DNA from: Gammaproteobacteria bacterium RIFOXYD12_FULL_61_37
GTDB lineage: Bacteria; Pseudomonadota; Gammaproteobacteria; Chromatiales; Chromatiaceae
Length of the DNA: 64,000 nucleotides
Direction of reading: 5' to 3'
Assembly: GCA_001801995.1 (NCBI GenBank)
Contig: MGZB01000001.1
Coordinates: 248,001-312,000 of the forward strand
Made by a program: the position numbers and the translations under genes. Shown here one piece after another: positions 8,427 to 17,109 of this stretch (the first letter of the stretch is position 1; each line of letters begins with the position of its first letter). The notes below the pieces were generated by a model. It was not told where the DNA came from. It made no database searches and saw nothing but the letters and a program-made list of their open reading frames with translations.

Positions 8427-9584
8427 TTAGCCGTTGCGGCCATGCTCCGTGATATAGGTGGAAATGGCGCGTTGACACAGCTTATCCATCCGCTTGAAGC
8501 AGAGTTCCGCGCCCACGTTTGAGCCACGGGGGGAATCCTCCACCCGGACGACTTCGCCGATCAGCATGAGTGAATCCTGTTCCGGCAACTGGAACAGAAC
8601 TTCGATGCAGCTCCCCATTTCCAGCCGCTCCTCGGTCTGGAAACGGAAACCTCCCAGACTGATGTCTTGGCCGAAGGCGGCAATGGGGCGACTGCCGTTG
8701 AAGCCGAAGCTTCTTATCTTGATGGGAAGGGAAAGCCCCACGCGCAGGCTGCGCCGCTTGTCGATGGTCGCGAAGGAGATGGTGTTCTTGCCTGCCCCCT
8801 TGGCCCGGTAGAGGGCGGCATCGCAACTTTGCAGGAGTTCCTCTGCGGTTTCGCCAAAACGGGGATAGGTAGCCAACCCGGCGCTGATGGTCGTCGTGAT
8901 GCGCCGGCCAAGATGCTTGAGGGCCGCGTTTTCCACCCGCTTCAATATGCGGCGTCCCAGGGAAAGGGCTTCCTGGCCGTTGGTGCGGGGCAGGATGAGC
9001 ATCATCTCCTCGCCGCCGAAGCGACCGGCGATGTCCTCCATCCGTTTGGCGTTGCAGATGATGTCGGCCACCAATTGCAGGTAGAGATCGCCCATCTGGT
9101 GACCGTGGGTGTCGTTGATCTCCTTGAAGTTGTCGATGTCGAAGTACAGCAGGGAGAGTTCGCTGCCGTGCCGTTTCGACAAGGCCAGCTCCCGTTCGAG
9201 TACCTCGTCGATGTAGCGGCGGTTGTATAGGCCGGTGAGCTTATCGAAATAGGCGTACTGCACCGTCGCCTCGTAGCTCTGGGTATCGATGACCCTGGGC
9301 GCCTTCAATGGGCCATGGATGGAGCTGAAGTAGTCGCACACAGAGGTTTGCAGGCTGATGTCGCGCCCCAGCTTTGCTTGCAACTCCAGCCAGTTGTCGA
9401 CGATTCCCCGCCAATGCGTCGAGGCATCGTGCTCTTCCAGCACCAGCGCGGTCAGGACTTCCAGCAACACGGGATAGACCTGGGCCCCGTGCCGTTCCAC
9501 GAGCTGTTGGACCCGGTCGGGCAAGGATTCTGCGTCACGCCCGGAATCCAGAATCGCCAGCAACTGATCTCTGATTTTTTTCAT
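8427..9584 (-). CDS. GGDEF diguanylate cyclase with C-terminal PilZ domain
   Basis: Cytoplasmic c-di-GMP signalling protein of about 385 residues from an ATG at 9584 (MKKIRDQLLAILDSG). The N-terminal 130 residues have no recognisable fold and no membrane segment. The GGDEF domain follows, beginning DKLTGLYNRRYIDEV with DIDNFKEINDTHGHQMGD. The active-site loop reads RFGGEEM instead of GGDEF/GGEEF; Met replaces the last aromatic. The domain ends YRAKGAGKNTI. A PilZ-like beta domain then starts at RRSLRVGLSLPIKI and includes DISLGGFRF, matching the RxxxR and (D/N)xSxxG motifs that bind c-di-GMP. So one protein may both make and sense c-di-GMP. An upstream in-frame extension to 9713 is not supported. 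Confidence 0.88.
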   Translation of the reverse strand: MKKIRDQLLAILDSGRDAESLPDRVQQLVERHGAQVYPVLLEVLTALVLEEHDASTHWRGIVDNWLELQAKLGRDISLQTSVCDYFSSIHGPLKAPRVIDTQSYEATVQYAYFDKLTGLYNRRYIDEVLERELALSKRHGSELSLLYFDIDNFKEINDTHGHQMGDLYLQLVADIICNAKRMEDIAGRFGGEEMMLILPRTNGQEALSLGRRILKRVENAALKHLGRRITTTISAGLATYPRFGETAEELLQSCDAALYRAKGAGKNTISFATIDKRRSLRVGLSLPIKIRSFGFNGSRPIAAFGQDISLGGFRFQTEERLEMGSCIEVLFQLPEQDSLMLIGEVVRVEDSPRGSNVGAELCFKRMDKLCQRAISTYITEHGRNG

Positions 9585-9839
9585 ATTCAAGCCCCCTGCT
9601 AGGGAGAAGATTATGGAATAACGCCCCGGATGGCAATCGATGAAACTCAGGGCGTTGCCTCCAGCCGGTGGATTACGAGACTGCCGCTCAAATTTAGTCT
9701 CAAGCCTCCTCAACTCTAGCCCGGTAAGCGCCGTGAGGGGAGCCTTCTTTTCATCCCGGCGCGATCATCACGGCAATTCATGAAATATCCGGGTTAATCT
9801 TTGTTACAGTTGCAGCGACGTCTCCCCGGATCTTGCGGT

Positions 9840-10691
9840 ATGAAAAGGGTCATTGGTTTTTTCCTGGCATTGGTGCTGGCCTCCGCGGCCGATGCGGAGA
9901 ATGCCGTCAGATTTGTTTACAAGGAACCCGAGAGCCGGAGAGATGCCGCTATCAAGCAAGAGATGGAGGTCTTGCTGCCGGTGGATAATGTCGTGCGGAT
10001 GCTGAACGATGTGTTCGTCATCCCCCGGCCGCTGACCATCATTCTCGGGGGTGACGAAGGTCCTTCCCATGACCTGGAATCCAATGAAATCCTCCTGCCC
10101 TACCGCTTCGTCGGCGAGGTGAAGGATTTTTTCAAACAGCACAACTACCAGGAGACGGGTGTCGGCATCCAGGACGCAGCCATGGATGTGACGCTGTACG
10201 TCCTGCTGCACGAGATTGCCCATGCCATGATCGGCATGTTTGATTATCCCACCCTGTCCGGCCGGGAAGAGAACGCGGCGGACGAGCTTACAACCGTTCT
10301 GCTGCTGGAGTTTTTCGACGACGGCACGGAGGTCGTCATCAGCGCGGCTGATCTGGTGGATTTGCGCAGCAAGGCCGAGAAGGGGGCCGCCAAGGAAGAC
10401 TTCTGGGACCTGCACGATTTTCTCGGCGAGCCGAGGTATTACAGGACCCTCTGTTACGTTTACGGCAGCAATCCCAAGGAGTACCCCGAACTGCTGGAGG
10501 GTACAGGCATCACCAAACAGGGGGCGCAGGTTTGCATCAATGACTACAAGAAACTGACTAACGACTGGTCCTTTATGCTTGGCCCCTACATCAAACCTGG
10601 TCCCGAGCAGCCGGCCGGGGCGGATGCAGCAGAGTCCGACCCCGAATCCAAGGCCCCTCAGACCGCTCCCCACAGCCATCTCGCACCTTAA
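9840..10691 (+). CDS. DUF4344-type exported metallopeptidase
   Basis: Probable periplasmic zinc peptidase-like protein of 283 residues. The ATG at 9840 gives a clean signal peptide (MKRVIGFFLALVLASAADAE). A TTG 39 bases upstream would lengthen the n-region and is less likely. The zinc-binding motif HEIAH is at residues 124-128, and SGREENAADELTTVLLLEFF a few turns later may supply the third ligand. This matches the DUF4344 family as I know it. The C-terminal 30 residues are Pro- and Ala-rich. It sits 36 bases upstream of the DyP peroxidase on the same strand and may be co-transcribed. Confidence 0.82.
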   Translation: MKRVIGFFLALVLASAADAENAVRFVYKEPESRRDAAIKQEMEVLLPVDNVVRMLNDVFVIPRPLTIILGGDEGPSHDLESNEILLPYRFVGEVKDFFKQHNYQETGVGIQDAAMDVTLYVLLHEIAHAMIGMFDYPTLSGREENAADELTTVLLLEFFDDGTEVVISAADLVDLRSKAEKGAAKEDFWDLHDFLGEPRYYRTLCYVYGSNPKEYPELLEGTGITKQGAQVCINDYKKLTNDWSFMLGPYIKPGPEQPAGADAAESDPESKAPQTAPHSHLAP

Positions 10692-10727
10692 GCTCAGATC
10701 TTCCGACCCATCCCCCATGACTGCCCG

Positions 10728-11615
10728 ATGAATAATCAAGCCGGAATTCTTGAACCCGTCCCCCGCCTGGCCCGCTACCAGTTCTATTCCATCAACCAGG
10801 TAGACCATTGCCCTGAGGCGCTGGACGGGCTTCTGCGGCAGGCGGACGGAGACTTACTGGTGGTTGGCTTTGGTGAATCCCTGCTGCGGTCGATGGGAGG
10901 CGAGGTCGAAGGCTTGCGCCTCTTTCCCTCCTACCATGGCCCCGGCTACTCCGTCCCCTCCACACCCGCCGCGCTCTGGTGCTGGTTTCGGGGAGACGAC
11001 CGGGGCGAGCTGCTGCACCGGTCGCGGACGCTACAGCAGGCACTTGCTCCGGCCTTCCGGCTGGAGAAGACCATCGATGCCTTCCGTTACGGCACCGGTC
11101 TCGATCTGACCGGTTACGAAGACGGTACTGAAAACCCCAAAGGCGCGGAGGCTATCGAGGCTGCCATCGTGCGGGGAGGCGCCAGGGGCCTGGATGGCTC
11201 CAGCTTTGTCGCCGTTCAGCAGTGGGTACATGACCTGGATCGCTTTGAGTCCCTGTCCGGCGAGCGGCAAGACCACAGCATCGGCCGCAGAAAAACCGGC
11301 AATACGGAGATCGAGGATGCCCCGGAATCGGCCCATGTGAAGCGGACCGCGCAAGAGAGCTTCGATCCGGAGGCCATTGTGGTGCGCCGCTCAATGCCCT
11401 GGGCGGAGGGAGACCAGGCCGGCCTGGTGTTTGTCGCCTTTGGCCGGTCGCTGGATGCCTTCGAGGCCCAACTGACGCGCATGACCGGCGGGGAGGACGG
11501 CATCGTCGATGCCCTGTTCGACTTCACCCAGCCGGTCACGGGCAGCTACTTCTGGTGCCCACCCATGAAGGAGGGGAAGCTGGATTTGGGTCTATTTGAA
11601 AACCCCGAACTTTGA
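10728..11615 (+). CDS. Dye-decolourising (DyP-type) heme peroxidase
   Basis: Heme peroxidase of the DyP superfamily, 295 residues. The distal motif GxxDG appears as GYEDGTENP at residues 129-137, with catalytic Asp132. The proximal heme ligand is His203 in ESAHVKRT, and the distal Arg lies in VVRRSMPW near residue 219. A late segment rich in aromatics (GSYFWCPP) is also typical. No signal peptide is visible, so it is probably cytosolic. Physiological substrate unknown. The next gene follows after 18 bases with a good ribosome site, so the pair is likely one operon. Confidence 0.92.
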   Translation: MNNQAGILEPVPRLARYQFYSINQVDHCPEALDGLLRQADGDLLVVGFGESLLRSMGGEVEGLRLFPSYHGPGYSVPSTPAALWCWFRGDDRGELLHRSRTLQQALAPAFRLEKTIDAFRYGTGLDLTGYEDGTENPKGAEAIEAAIVRGGARGLDGSSFVAVQQWVHDLDRFESLSGERQDHSIGRRKTGNTEIEDAPESAHVKRTAQESFDPEAIVVRRSMPWAEGDQAGLVFVAFGRSLDAFEAQLTRMTGGEDGIVDALFDFTQPVTGSYFWCPPMKEGKLDLGLFENPEL

Positions 11616-11633
11616 CCGCATCAGGAGATCAGC

Positions 11634-12194
11634 GTGGCCATACGCATCAAAAGCCATTGGCACAACGAAAATTCCGGCCGTTCCCTTGAAGAGATCGGCA
11701 GCGCCCTCGCCTTCAACGCTTGGCGCCTCGCCAAGGACAAGGCCATCAACCTGCATGGTGTGGACTTTGTGTACGAGACCGACGAGCAGCGCATGGCGGT
11801 CATCGCCGAATACCTCATCTTCCAGGTCCAGGTCGCGGACCGCTTGGCCCATGATGTGCTCCAACTGGACGAAGAGACGCGCCGCAGCCTCATCGTCGGC
11901 TTCGTCAAGAATCTGGCCGGGCACATGCAGGACAACAGCATCGATCTCTTTGGTCCCGGCAGCTACGGTTCGGCCTTTATCGGCCGGCTCAACGAGCGGG
12001 CAGGGGAGTACGCCGGTTTCAACTTCACCGATGACGGCCCCAGCTACCCTTTCTACCGCCATCTGGGCTACGAGATCCAGCGCATCATGGGTAGGGAGGG
12101 CGAGAACCGCTGGGTGATCGATCAGGTCATGGACAAGGACGGTCCAGAACTCGCCAAGCAGATCCAGCGGACCATTATCGATCTGATGGAATAG
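11634..12194 (+). CDS. Conserved hypothetical protein linked to DyP peroxidase
   Basis: A 186-residue soluble protein starting from GTG (preceded by CAGGAGATC). It is mostly helical by composition, with no Cys and no signal peptide. Notable segments are SHWHNENSGRSLEEIGSALA at the start, LDEETRRSLIVGFVKNLAGH mid-protein, and LGYEIQRIMGREGENRWVID near the end. It lies 18 bases after the DyP gene and is presumably co-transcribed, so it might be a cargo, partner or accessory of the peroxidase. I do not recognise the family. It is convergent with adenine deaminase. Confidence 0.75.
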   Translation: MAIRIKSHWHNENSGRSLEEIGSALAFNAWRLAKDKAINLHGVDFVYETDEQRMAVIAEYLIFQVQVADRLAHDVLQLDEETRRSLIVGFVKNLAGHMQDNSIDLFGPGSYGSAFIGRLNERAGEYAGFNFTDDGPSYPFYRHLGYEIQRIMGREGENRWVIDQVMDKDGPELAKQIQRTIIDLME

Positions 12195-12201
12195 GGGTCT
12201 C

Positions 12202-13842
12202 TCAGCCCTGTAGCGCGGTAAAGCTGAAACTCCGCCCGTCGAACAGGCCCTTGTCGCTGAGTTTGAGTTCGGGGATCACCAGCAGGGCCATGAAGGAGAG
12301 GGTCATGAAGGGCGCCCGCAACGGGGAGCCGAGCGCCTTGGCCCGCCGGTCCAGTCCGGCGTAACGCTCGGCTACCCAGGGGCCTTCCCGGTTGCTCATC
12401 AGGCCGGCGATGGGCAGCGGCATGAGTTCCACCTGCGTTCCGTCGGCCACGGCGATGCCGCCCTGGGCGGAGATTAGTGCATTGAGGGCCGCCGCTAGGG
12501 ATTCCGGGTCCGTGCCGACGGCAATCAGATTGTGGGAGTCATGCGCCACGCTGGAGGCCAGGGCGCCGCGCTTCAGTCCGAAACCCCGGATGAATCCCAG
12601 GGCCGGGGGAGCGGGCTGGTAGCGGTTGATGACGCAGAGCTGGAGCAGGTCCCTCACAGGGTCTGGCAGGATAAAGCCCGCTTCCACCTTGGGCTCGGCC
12701 CAGGATTCATGGGTGATGAGTTCCCCGTCCAGGGCATCGATGACCCGCAATCGCCCCACTTCCGCCCTGACCCTGAGACCGGCGGGGTCCAGGGGATTGG
12801 CATTGAAGCGATTCACGGCATGGGCCTGGTGGTGAGGCAGAAGCACATTCCCCGCCTCCATCACCCGCCGTCCCCTCAGCCAAGCCGTCAATGGCCGGAA
12901 TTCCCGCAGGTCCTGCACCAGCAGGGCATCCATGGAATCGCCCGGCCGCAACTGCCCCAAGGGCAGGCGGTAGTGCCTGACCGGATTCAAACAGGCGCAA
13001 CGCAACACATCGAATGGATCATGGCCAAGGGCGACGGCCCTGGCGGCCAGCCGGTCCATATGGCCCAGGAGCAGGTCGTCGGGGTGCTTGTCGTCGCTGC
13101 AAAACATCACCCGGCCGGGATACTCGCTGATCAGGGGATGGAGGGCATCGAAGTTACGGGCGGCGGAACCCTCGCGGATCAGGATGCTCATGCCCGCCGC
13201 GATCTTGTCGCGGGCCTCTTCCAGGCTGAAGCATTCGTGATCGGTACCGATGCCTGCCTCCGCGTAGCGCCGGGCCTCCTCGCCCCGCAGGCCGGGGGCG
13301 TGACCGTCTACCGGCATCCCCAGCCGGAGAGCGGCAGCGATCTTGGCCATGACCCCAGCATCACGCGCCAGCACACCGGGGAAGTTCATCATTTCGGAGA
13401 GATAGCCGATCTGGGGCTCGGCAAGCAGCAGCTCGATCTCTTCCAGGCCGAACAGGCTACCGGCCGTTTCGAAGGGGGTGGCCGGGACGCAGGAGGGCGC
13501 GCCGAAGGCGATGGGGAAAGGAGATTGTGCGGCATCGCTCAACATGAACCGCACCCCCTCCATGCCGAGCACATTGGCGATCTCGTGGGGATCGGAAACC
13601 GCGCCGAGAGTGCCGTGCCGGAGCGCCATGCGGCCGAACTCACTCGGAGTGAGCATGGAGCTTTCGATATGGACGTGGGCATCGACGAAACCAGGGATGA
13701 GATAGGATGCACGCGGCTCTTCATCCCCCTTGGGCTCTATGCGGGTAATTACCCCGTCGCGCCAATGCAGCCCGCCGAAGCAGACTTCTATGGCCTCCAA
13801 ATCGACAATGTTGGCCTTGATCGTCCCGGAAAGATTTTCCAT
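12202..13842 (-). CDS. ade: Adenine deaminase
   Basis: Metal-dependent amidohydrolase that converts adenine to hypoxanthine and ammonia in purine salvage. Length 546 residues. The metal-binding segment GFVDAHVHIESSMLTP is near residue 50 and is diagnostic of the bacterial Ade family. Also seen are VSDPHEIANVLG, VDGHAPGL, the late FCSDDKHPDDLL metal-site segment, and the C-terminal VAHDSHNLIAVG stretch. The ATG at 13842 gives the usual N-terminus. It ends seven bases from the convergent hypothetical gene and is transcribed alone. Confidence 0.95.
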   Translation of the reverse strand: MENLSGTIKANIVDLEAIEVCFGGLHWRDGVITRIEPKGDEEPRASYLIPGFVDAHVHIESSMLTPSEFGRMALRHGTLGAVSDPHEIANVLGMEGVRFMLSDAAQSPFPIAFGAPSCVPATPFETAGSLFGLEEIELLLAEPQIGYLSEMMNFPGVLARDAGVMAKIAAALRLGMPVDGHAPGLRGEEARRYAEAGIGTDHECFSLEEARDKIAAGMSILIREGSAARNFDALHPLISEYPGRVMFCSDDKHPDDLLLGHMDRLAARAVALGHDPFDVLRCACLNPVRHYRLPLGQLRPGDSMDALLVQDLREFRPLTAWLRGRRVMEAGNVLLPHHQAHAVNRFNANPLDPAGLRVRAEVGRLRVIDALDGELITHESWAEPKVEAGFILPDPVRDLLQLCVINRYQPAPPALGFIRGFGLKRGALASSVAHDSHNLIAVGTDPESLAAALNALISAQGGIAVADGTQVELMPLPIAGLMSNREGPWVAERYAGLDRRAKALGSPLRAPFMTLSFMALLVIPELKLSDKGLFDGRSFSFTALQG

Positions 13843-13976
13843 CGGTCTGGCCTCCTCAAGCTGCGTGAATCGGGCGGACAGTTTTCATTCTAGACGGTAT
13901 TCGGGAGGGCCAGGGCCCGCTTTATTCCCTGAAAGGGCGGCCTGCGGGAAATGGGATTTCACCGGCGATCGGGCAT

Positions 13977-14002
13977 AAAAAAAGGGCGGTGGAACCGCCC
14001 TT
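13977..14002 (-). terminator. Rho-independent terminator after the 65-residue hypothetical gene
   Basis: On the minus strand the 8-bp stem AAGGGCGG/CCGCCCTT with a five-base loop is followed by a run of seven T. It begins about 22 bases after the stop of the small gene at 14025, so it ends that transcript before ade. Confidence 0.85.
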
Positions 14003-14024
14003 ATTTCATGGGACCAGAGGCAGG

Positions 14025-14222
14025 TCAGCCCTTGGCCCACTCGTCCAGATTGTCCAGGTTCCTTTCCTCGCCATCGGCGTATCCGGCCTCGTAGGCCTCG
14101 GTTACGCGCTGTTCCTCGCGCTGGGGGTTGTGCAGGTATCCTGCTTGCCAGCCTTGGATGTATTCATCATCGACACCCATCTGTTCCATTTTGGTCACGG
14201 CGTCGTAATAGGTCTGGTCCAT
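14025..14222 (-). CDS. Small conserved hypothetical protein (65 aa)
   Basis: Acidic 65-residue protein starting MDQTYYDAVTKMEQMGVDDEY. The ATG at 14222 is preceded by CGGAGA. A longer in-frame ORF reaching 14366 has no better start. Two short motifs of the type G-W-x-A-G and A-G-Y-A-D-G recur (GWQAGYLHNP and AYEAGYADG), faintly like ribosome modulation factor, but the resemblance is too weak for a call. It is a single gene with its own terminator. Confidence 0.7.
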   Translation of the reverse strand: MDQTYYDAVTKMEQMGVDDEYIQGWQAGYLHNPQREEQRVTEAYEAGYADGEERNLDNLDEWAKG

Positions 14223-14702
14223 ATCAGTCTCCGAATAGTCTCTAAATGATTCAACCAAACAAACGGCCTCGCGTGGATTCTTGGGTAGCCCCCTATGGCT
14301 ACGTAGCGCGCGGCGTCTCGTTTCTTTTAAGATGCCTTGGAGGAGCGGGGCCGGGACCCCATCCAAAACAAAGGCGAAAGAATACTTCGTTTTGCTAATA
14401 GACGCCAGAGGCCGAGGCTTGGCTAGGGGTGGCGGCCATCGACACCCGCGATCCCATCGGGGACAATGAAATCAACCGGCGCAAGGTGCAAGTCCAAGCG
14501 ATGACAGTCCATTGATAATTCTTGTGTTCTTTGTGTTTGAGCAGGGGTTCCCAGGATCAATGAATTTCCCGTCCAGGAATCTGTCGAACCGGGCAGCAGC
14601 GGAGATTTCCGTACAAACTGCCTCCTTATCCGGTCGTCCGGCTGCTGATGGCAGGAGAGACCGCCTGGGCCAGCGCATACTGTTCAACTGACAACCCGAC
14701 AT
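14223..14702. other. 480-base intergenic region
   Basis: Lies between the divergent small gene and bepA, so it must hold promoters for both. It contains a perfect 6-bp hairpin GTAGCC-N6-GGCTAC at 14285-14302, in the leader of the minus-strand gene. It also holds a 37-codon open stretch without a start (14402-14515, plus strand) reading TPEAEAWLGVAAIDTRDPIG and ending QVQAMTVH, which looks protein-like and may be the tail of a lost gene. No RNA gene or riboswitch was recognised. Confidence 0.5.
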
Positions 14703-16229
14703 ATGAAGCCGAAGTTACACACTGAAACCCGCTCCTCATTTTTGTTTTCCCGAAGCCCCTTTCTGAGGACGCTAGGACCTCGGCTGCTGCTCAGTCTGCT
14801 GCTTATCCTCCCCTCACCGGCATTCACCCTGGATACGGACATCCAACTGCCCGACATGGGTGACCCTGCCGACACCGTGCTTACCCCTACCTCGGAGGAG
14901 CGGCTGGGCCGGGCATTCATCAACAGTGTGCGCGAGCGGCAAAAGTTCGTGGATAAGCCGGTTTACGAGGACTATATCGAGTCGCTCGGCAACCGGATCG
15001 CAGCCAACAGCGACGACCCCGGCCACCCCTACAGTTTCTACCTGATCGAAAGCCCGGTGGTGAACGCCTTCGCCGGCCCCGGCGGCCATATCGCCGTCTA
15101 TAGCGGGCTGGTGCTGACTACTCAATCGGAGAGCGAACTGGCCGCCGTGCTCTCCCATGAAATCGCCCACGTCACCCAAAAGCACCTGCTACGGACCTTC
15201 TATCGTGCCCAGCAGATGAGCGTGCCCGCCGCCGTGGCCCTGCTGGCAGCGGTGCTGATCGGTGTCGGTGGAGGCGGAGGGGACTTCACGCGGGCCGCTG
15301 TCGCCGGCATTCAAGGCGGTATGCTTCAGGACCAGATCAACTACACCCGCCACAATGAGGAAGAGGCGGATCGCGTCGGCATGGATACCCTGGCGCGCAC
15401 GAATTTCGATCCGCGCTCCATGCCGGCCTTCTTCGGCCGCATGGGCAAGGCCAGCCAGGCCTATTCCTCCAAGCTGCCGGAGTTCTTGCGCACCCACCCG
15501 GTCACCACCAACCGTATCGGCGACGCACTGGGGCGGTCCGAGAAATATCCCTACAAGCAGCATGACGAAAATATCCGTTACCACTTGCTGCGCTCATGGC
15601 TGAAAATGCGGAGCTTCCAGCAACCCAGCAAGGCCGTGGCCTATTTCGCCAACAATCTTCGCGAAGGCCGCTACAACAACAAGGAGGCGGAGGAATACGG
15701 CCAGGCCCTCGCCTTGATGCAACAACGCCAGTTCGACCAGGCGCGCCCCATCCTTTCCCAGTTGCTGCAAGGGCGTCCCCAGACCGTCGAATACCGGCTG
15801 GCCCTGGCTGATCTTGAGGCGGCCGGCGGCCGCCCTGCCCTGGCCAAAAACATCATCGCAGAGGGGAGAAAAACCCTTTCCGACAACAAGCCGCTTGCCC
15901 TCGGGCATGCCGAACTGCTCGAAAAGGAAGGTAGTTACCGGGAAGCTGCGTCGGTCCTGGGCAAGCTCGTCAAAAATAACCCCGAAAACTCCCGGCTTCT
16001 CCTGCTGCTTTCCATGGCCGAGGGGAAGAGCGGCAACAGGCCCGATGCCCATGGCCATTTGGCCGAGCACTATTATCTGAATGGCGAATTGAAAGCGGCC
16101 ATAAACCAGTTGGAGATCGCCCTGCGGGAACCGGCCCTTAGCGATTACCAGTCCGCCCGGTTTGCCGCTCGTCTAAGAATCCTCAAGCAGGAATTTGTCG
16201 AGCAGGAAAATATGCGCAAGAAACACTGA
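14703..16229 (+). CDS. bepA: M48-family periplasmic metalloprotease/chaperone with TPR repeats (BepA-like)
   Basis: Periplasmic zinc protease and chaperone associated with outer-membrane protein assembly in E. coli (BepA/YfgC). It has 508 residues and a signal segment (residues about 25-45, ending PSPAFTLDT). The HExxH zinc site is HEIAH at residues 152-156, in the context AAVLSHEIAHVTQKH; the third ligand is in EEEADRVGMD. A Gly-rich hydrophobic loop (LIGVGGGGGD) lies between these. The C-terminal half from about residue 300 is TPR-like (YGQALALMQQRQFDQARPIL, ALADLEAAGGRPALAKNI). Only a weak ribosome site is seen before the ATG. It is transcribed alone. Confidence 0.9.
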   Translation: MKPKLHTETRSSFLFSRSPFLRTLGPRLLLSLLLILPSPAFTLDTDIQLPDMGDPADTVLTPTSEERLGRAFINSVRERQKFVDKPVYEDYIESLGNRIAANSDDPGHPYSFYLIESPVVNAFAGPGGHIAVYSGLVLTTQSESELAAVLSHEIAHVTQKHLLRTFYRAQQMSVPAAVALLAAVLIGVGGGGGDFTRAAVAGIQGGMLQDQINYTRHNEEEADRVGMDTLARTNFDPRSMPAFFGRMGKASQAYSSKLPEFLRTHPVTTNRIGDALGRSEKYPYKQHDENIRYHLLRSWLKMRSFQQPSKAVAYFANNLREGRYNNKEAEEYGQALALMQQRQFDQARPILSQLLQGRPQTVEYRLALADLEAAGGRPALAKNIIAEGRKTLSDNKPLALGHAELLEKEGSYREAASVLGKLVKNNPENSRLLLLLSMAEGKSGNRPDAHGHLAEHYYLNGELKAAINQLEIALREPALSDYQSARFAARLRILKQEFVEQENMRKKH

Positions 16230-16283
16230 TCGGTCGATCCATTAGATAATCATAAATTACTAATTCAACTACCGAATCGCTGT

Positions 16284-16311
16284 TTGCCTTGGAATTGTGA
16301 TCAGGTATGCT
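16284..16311 (+). promoter_or_regulatory. Possible sigma-70 promoter upstream of soxYZ
   Basis: TTGCCT (16284-16289) and TATGCT (16306-16311) are spaced 16 bases apart in AT-richer DNA about 100 bases upstream of the broken cytochrome and 290 bases before soxY. The boxes match consensus in part; this is a reading of sequence only. Confidence 0.3.
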
Positions 16312-16416
16312 ACCCCGCACCGATAGCAGGCCGGCAAGGGGCGAGGGCCATTACCACAACAAAACCCGATTCCTTGCGCTAATAACCATAAAAACCTGTT
16401 TGGAAGGAGGATCAAG

Positions 16417-16570
16417 ATGCGGACATTCGATGATGTCGCAACCACGGCGCCATCCCTTGCCCTGTTAAGCGGCGCAGGCCGGCGGCACCCGCATCTCCCC
16501 CTTCGGCGCCTACAAGATCCTGTCGGACAAGGAAATCGACCTGGTGGCGGATTTCCTCTACACCCTTTGA
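16417..16570 (+). pseudogene. Remnant of a soxX-like cytochrome c gene
   Basis: A strong ribosome site (GGAAGGAGG) precedes ATG at 16417, but that frame (MRTFDDVATTAPSLALLSG) soon turns into nonsense. In another frame a clean C-terminal piece of 33 residues begins right after a stop, at 16469. It reads AAQAGGTRISPFGAYKILSD, continues with KEIDLVADFLYTL, and stops at 16570. That pattern, a Pro-Phe-Gly segment followed by LSDKEI and VADFLY, is the usual end of a class I cytochrome c such as SoxX. No CxxCH remains, so the heme domain is gone. Its place directly before soxY matches the common soxX-Y-Z order. Reads as decay by deletion plus frame change. Confidence 0.6.
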
Positions 16571-16603
16571 TTTCGAGCACCCAAGATTTAGGAGACACCA
16601 AAC

Positions 16604-17077
16604 ATGAGCACTGACATGAAACGCCGTATCTTCCTCAAGGGGTCACTGGCCTCGAGCGCCCTGGGCATCGCCCTGGGCGCGGGTCTGCTGACCCCGCAAT
16701 CGGTCCTGGCCGCCTGGAACAAGGATGCCTTTACCGCCAAGAAGGCAGAGGACGCCATCGGCGCCCTGCTGGGCAATGCCGTCACCGAGGCCAGCGACGC
16801 GGTCGAAATCAAGGCCCCCGATATTGCCGAGAACGGCGCCGTGGTGCCGATCACCGTGACCACCACCCTGGCCGCCGAAAGCATCTCCATCCTGGCTGCC
16901 GACAACCCCATGCCGCTGACCTCGACTTTTGTTCTGGGCGAAGGGGCCGAGGGCTTCATCTCCACCCGCATTAAGATGAGCAAGACCAGCGACGTGATCG
17001 CCGTGGTCAAGGCAGGCGGCAAGCTCTACAGTGCCCGCAAGAGCGTCAAGGTCACCATCGGCGGCTGCGGCGGCTGA
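16604..17077 (+). CDS. soxY: Sulfur carrier protein SoxY
   Basis: Periplasmic carrier that holds sulfur intermediates on a C-terminal cysteine during thiosulfate and sulfide oxidation. It has 157 residues. A Tat signal is clear: MKRRIFLKGSLASSALG with twin Arg at 7-8, followed by a hydrophobic stretch and a site near SVLAAW. The protein ends GGCGG, with Cys155 as the carrier residue, the defining SoxY feature. The ATG at 16604 is preceded by AGGAGACACC. soxZ follows after 32 bases; a decayed soxX-like gene lies upstream. No soxA, soxB or soxCD is in the window. Confidence 0.97.
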   Translation: MSTDMKRRIFLKGSLASSALGIALGAGLLTPQSVLAAWNKDAFTAKKAEDAIGALLGNAVTEASDAVEIKAPDIAENGAVVPITVTTTLAAESISILAADNPMPLTSTFVLGEGAEGFISTRIKMSKTSDVIAVVKAGGKLYSARKSVKVTIGGCGG

Positions 17078-17109
17078 TCCGGCAACGATTTTTCGAGAGG
17101 ACATAAACA

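Noticed and set aside
12532-13893. Plus-strand 453-codon frame opposite adenine deaminase
   Set aside because: Shadow of ade; His/Gly-rich with no recognisable fold.
14025-14222. Calling the 65-residue protein a ribosome modulation factor
   Set aside because: Only short Gly-Tyr/Trp-Ala-Gly similarities; the basic RNA-binding character of RMF is absent.
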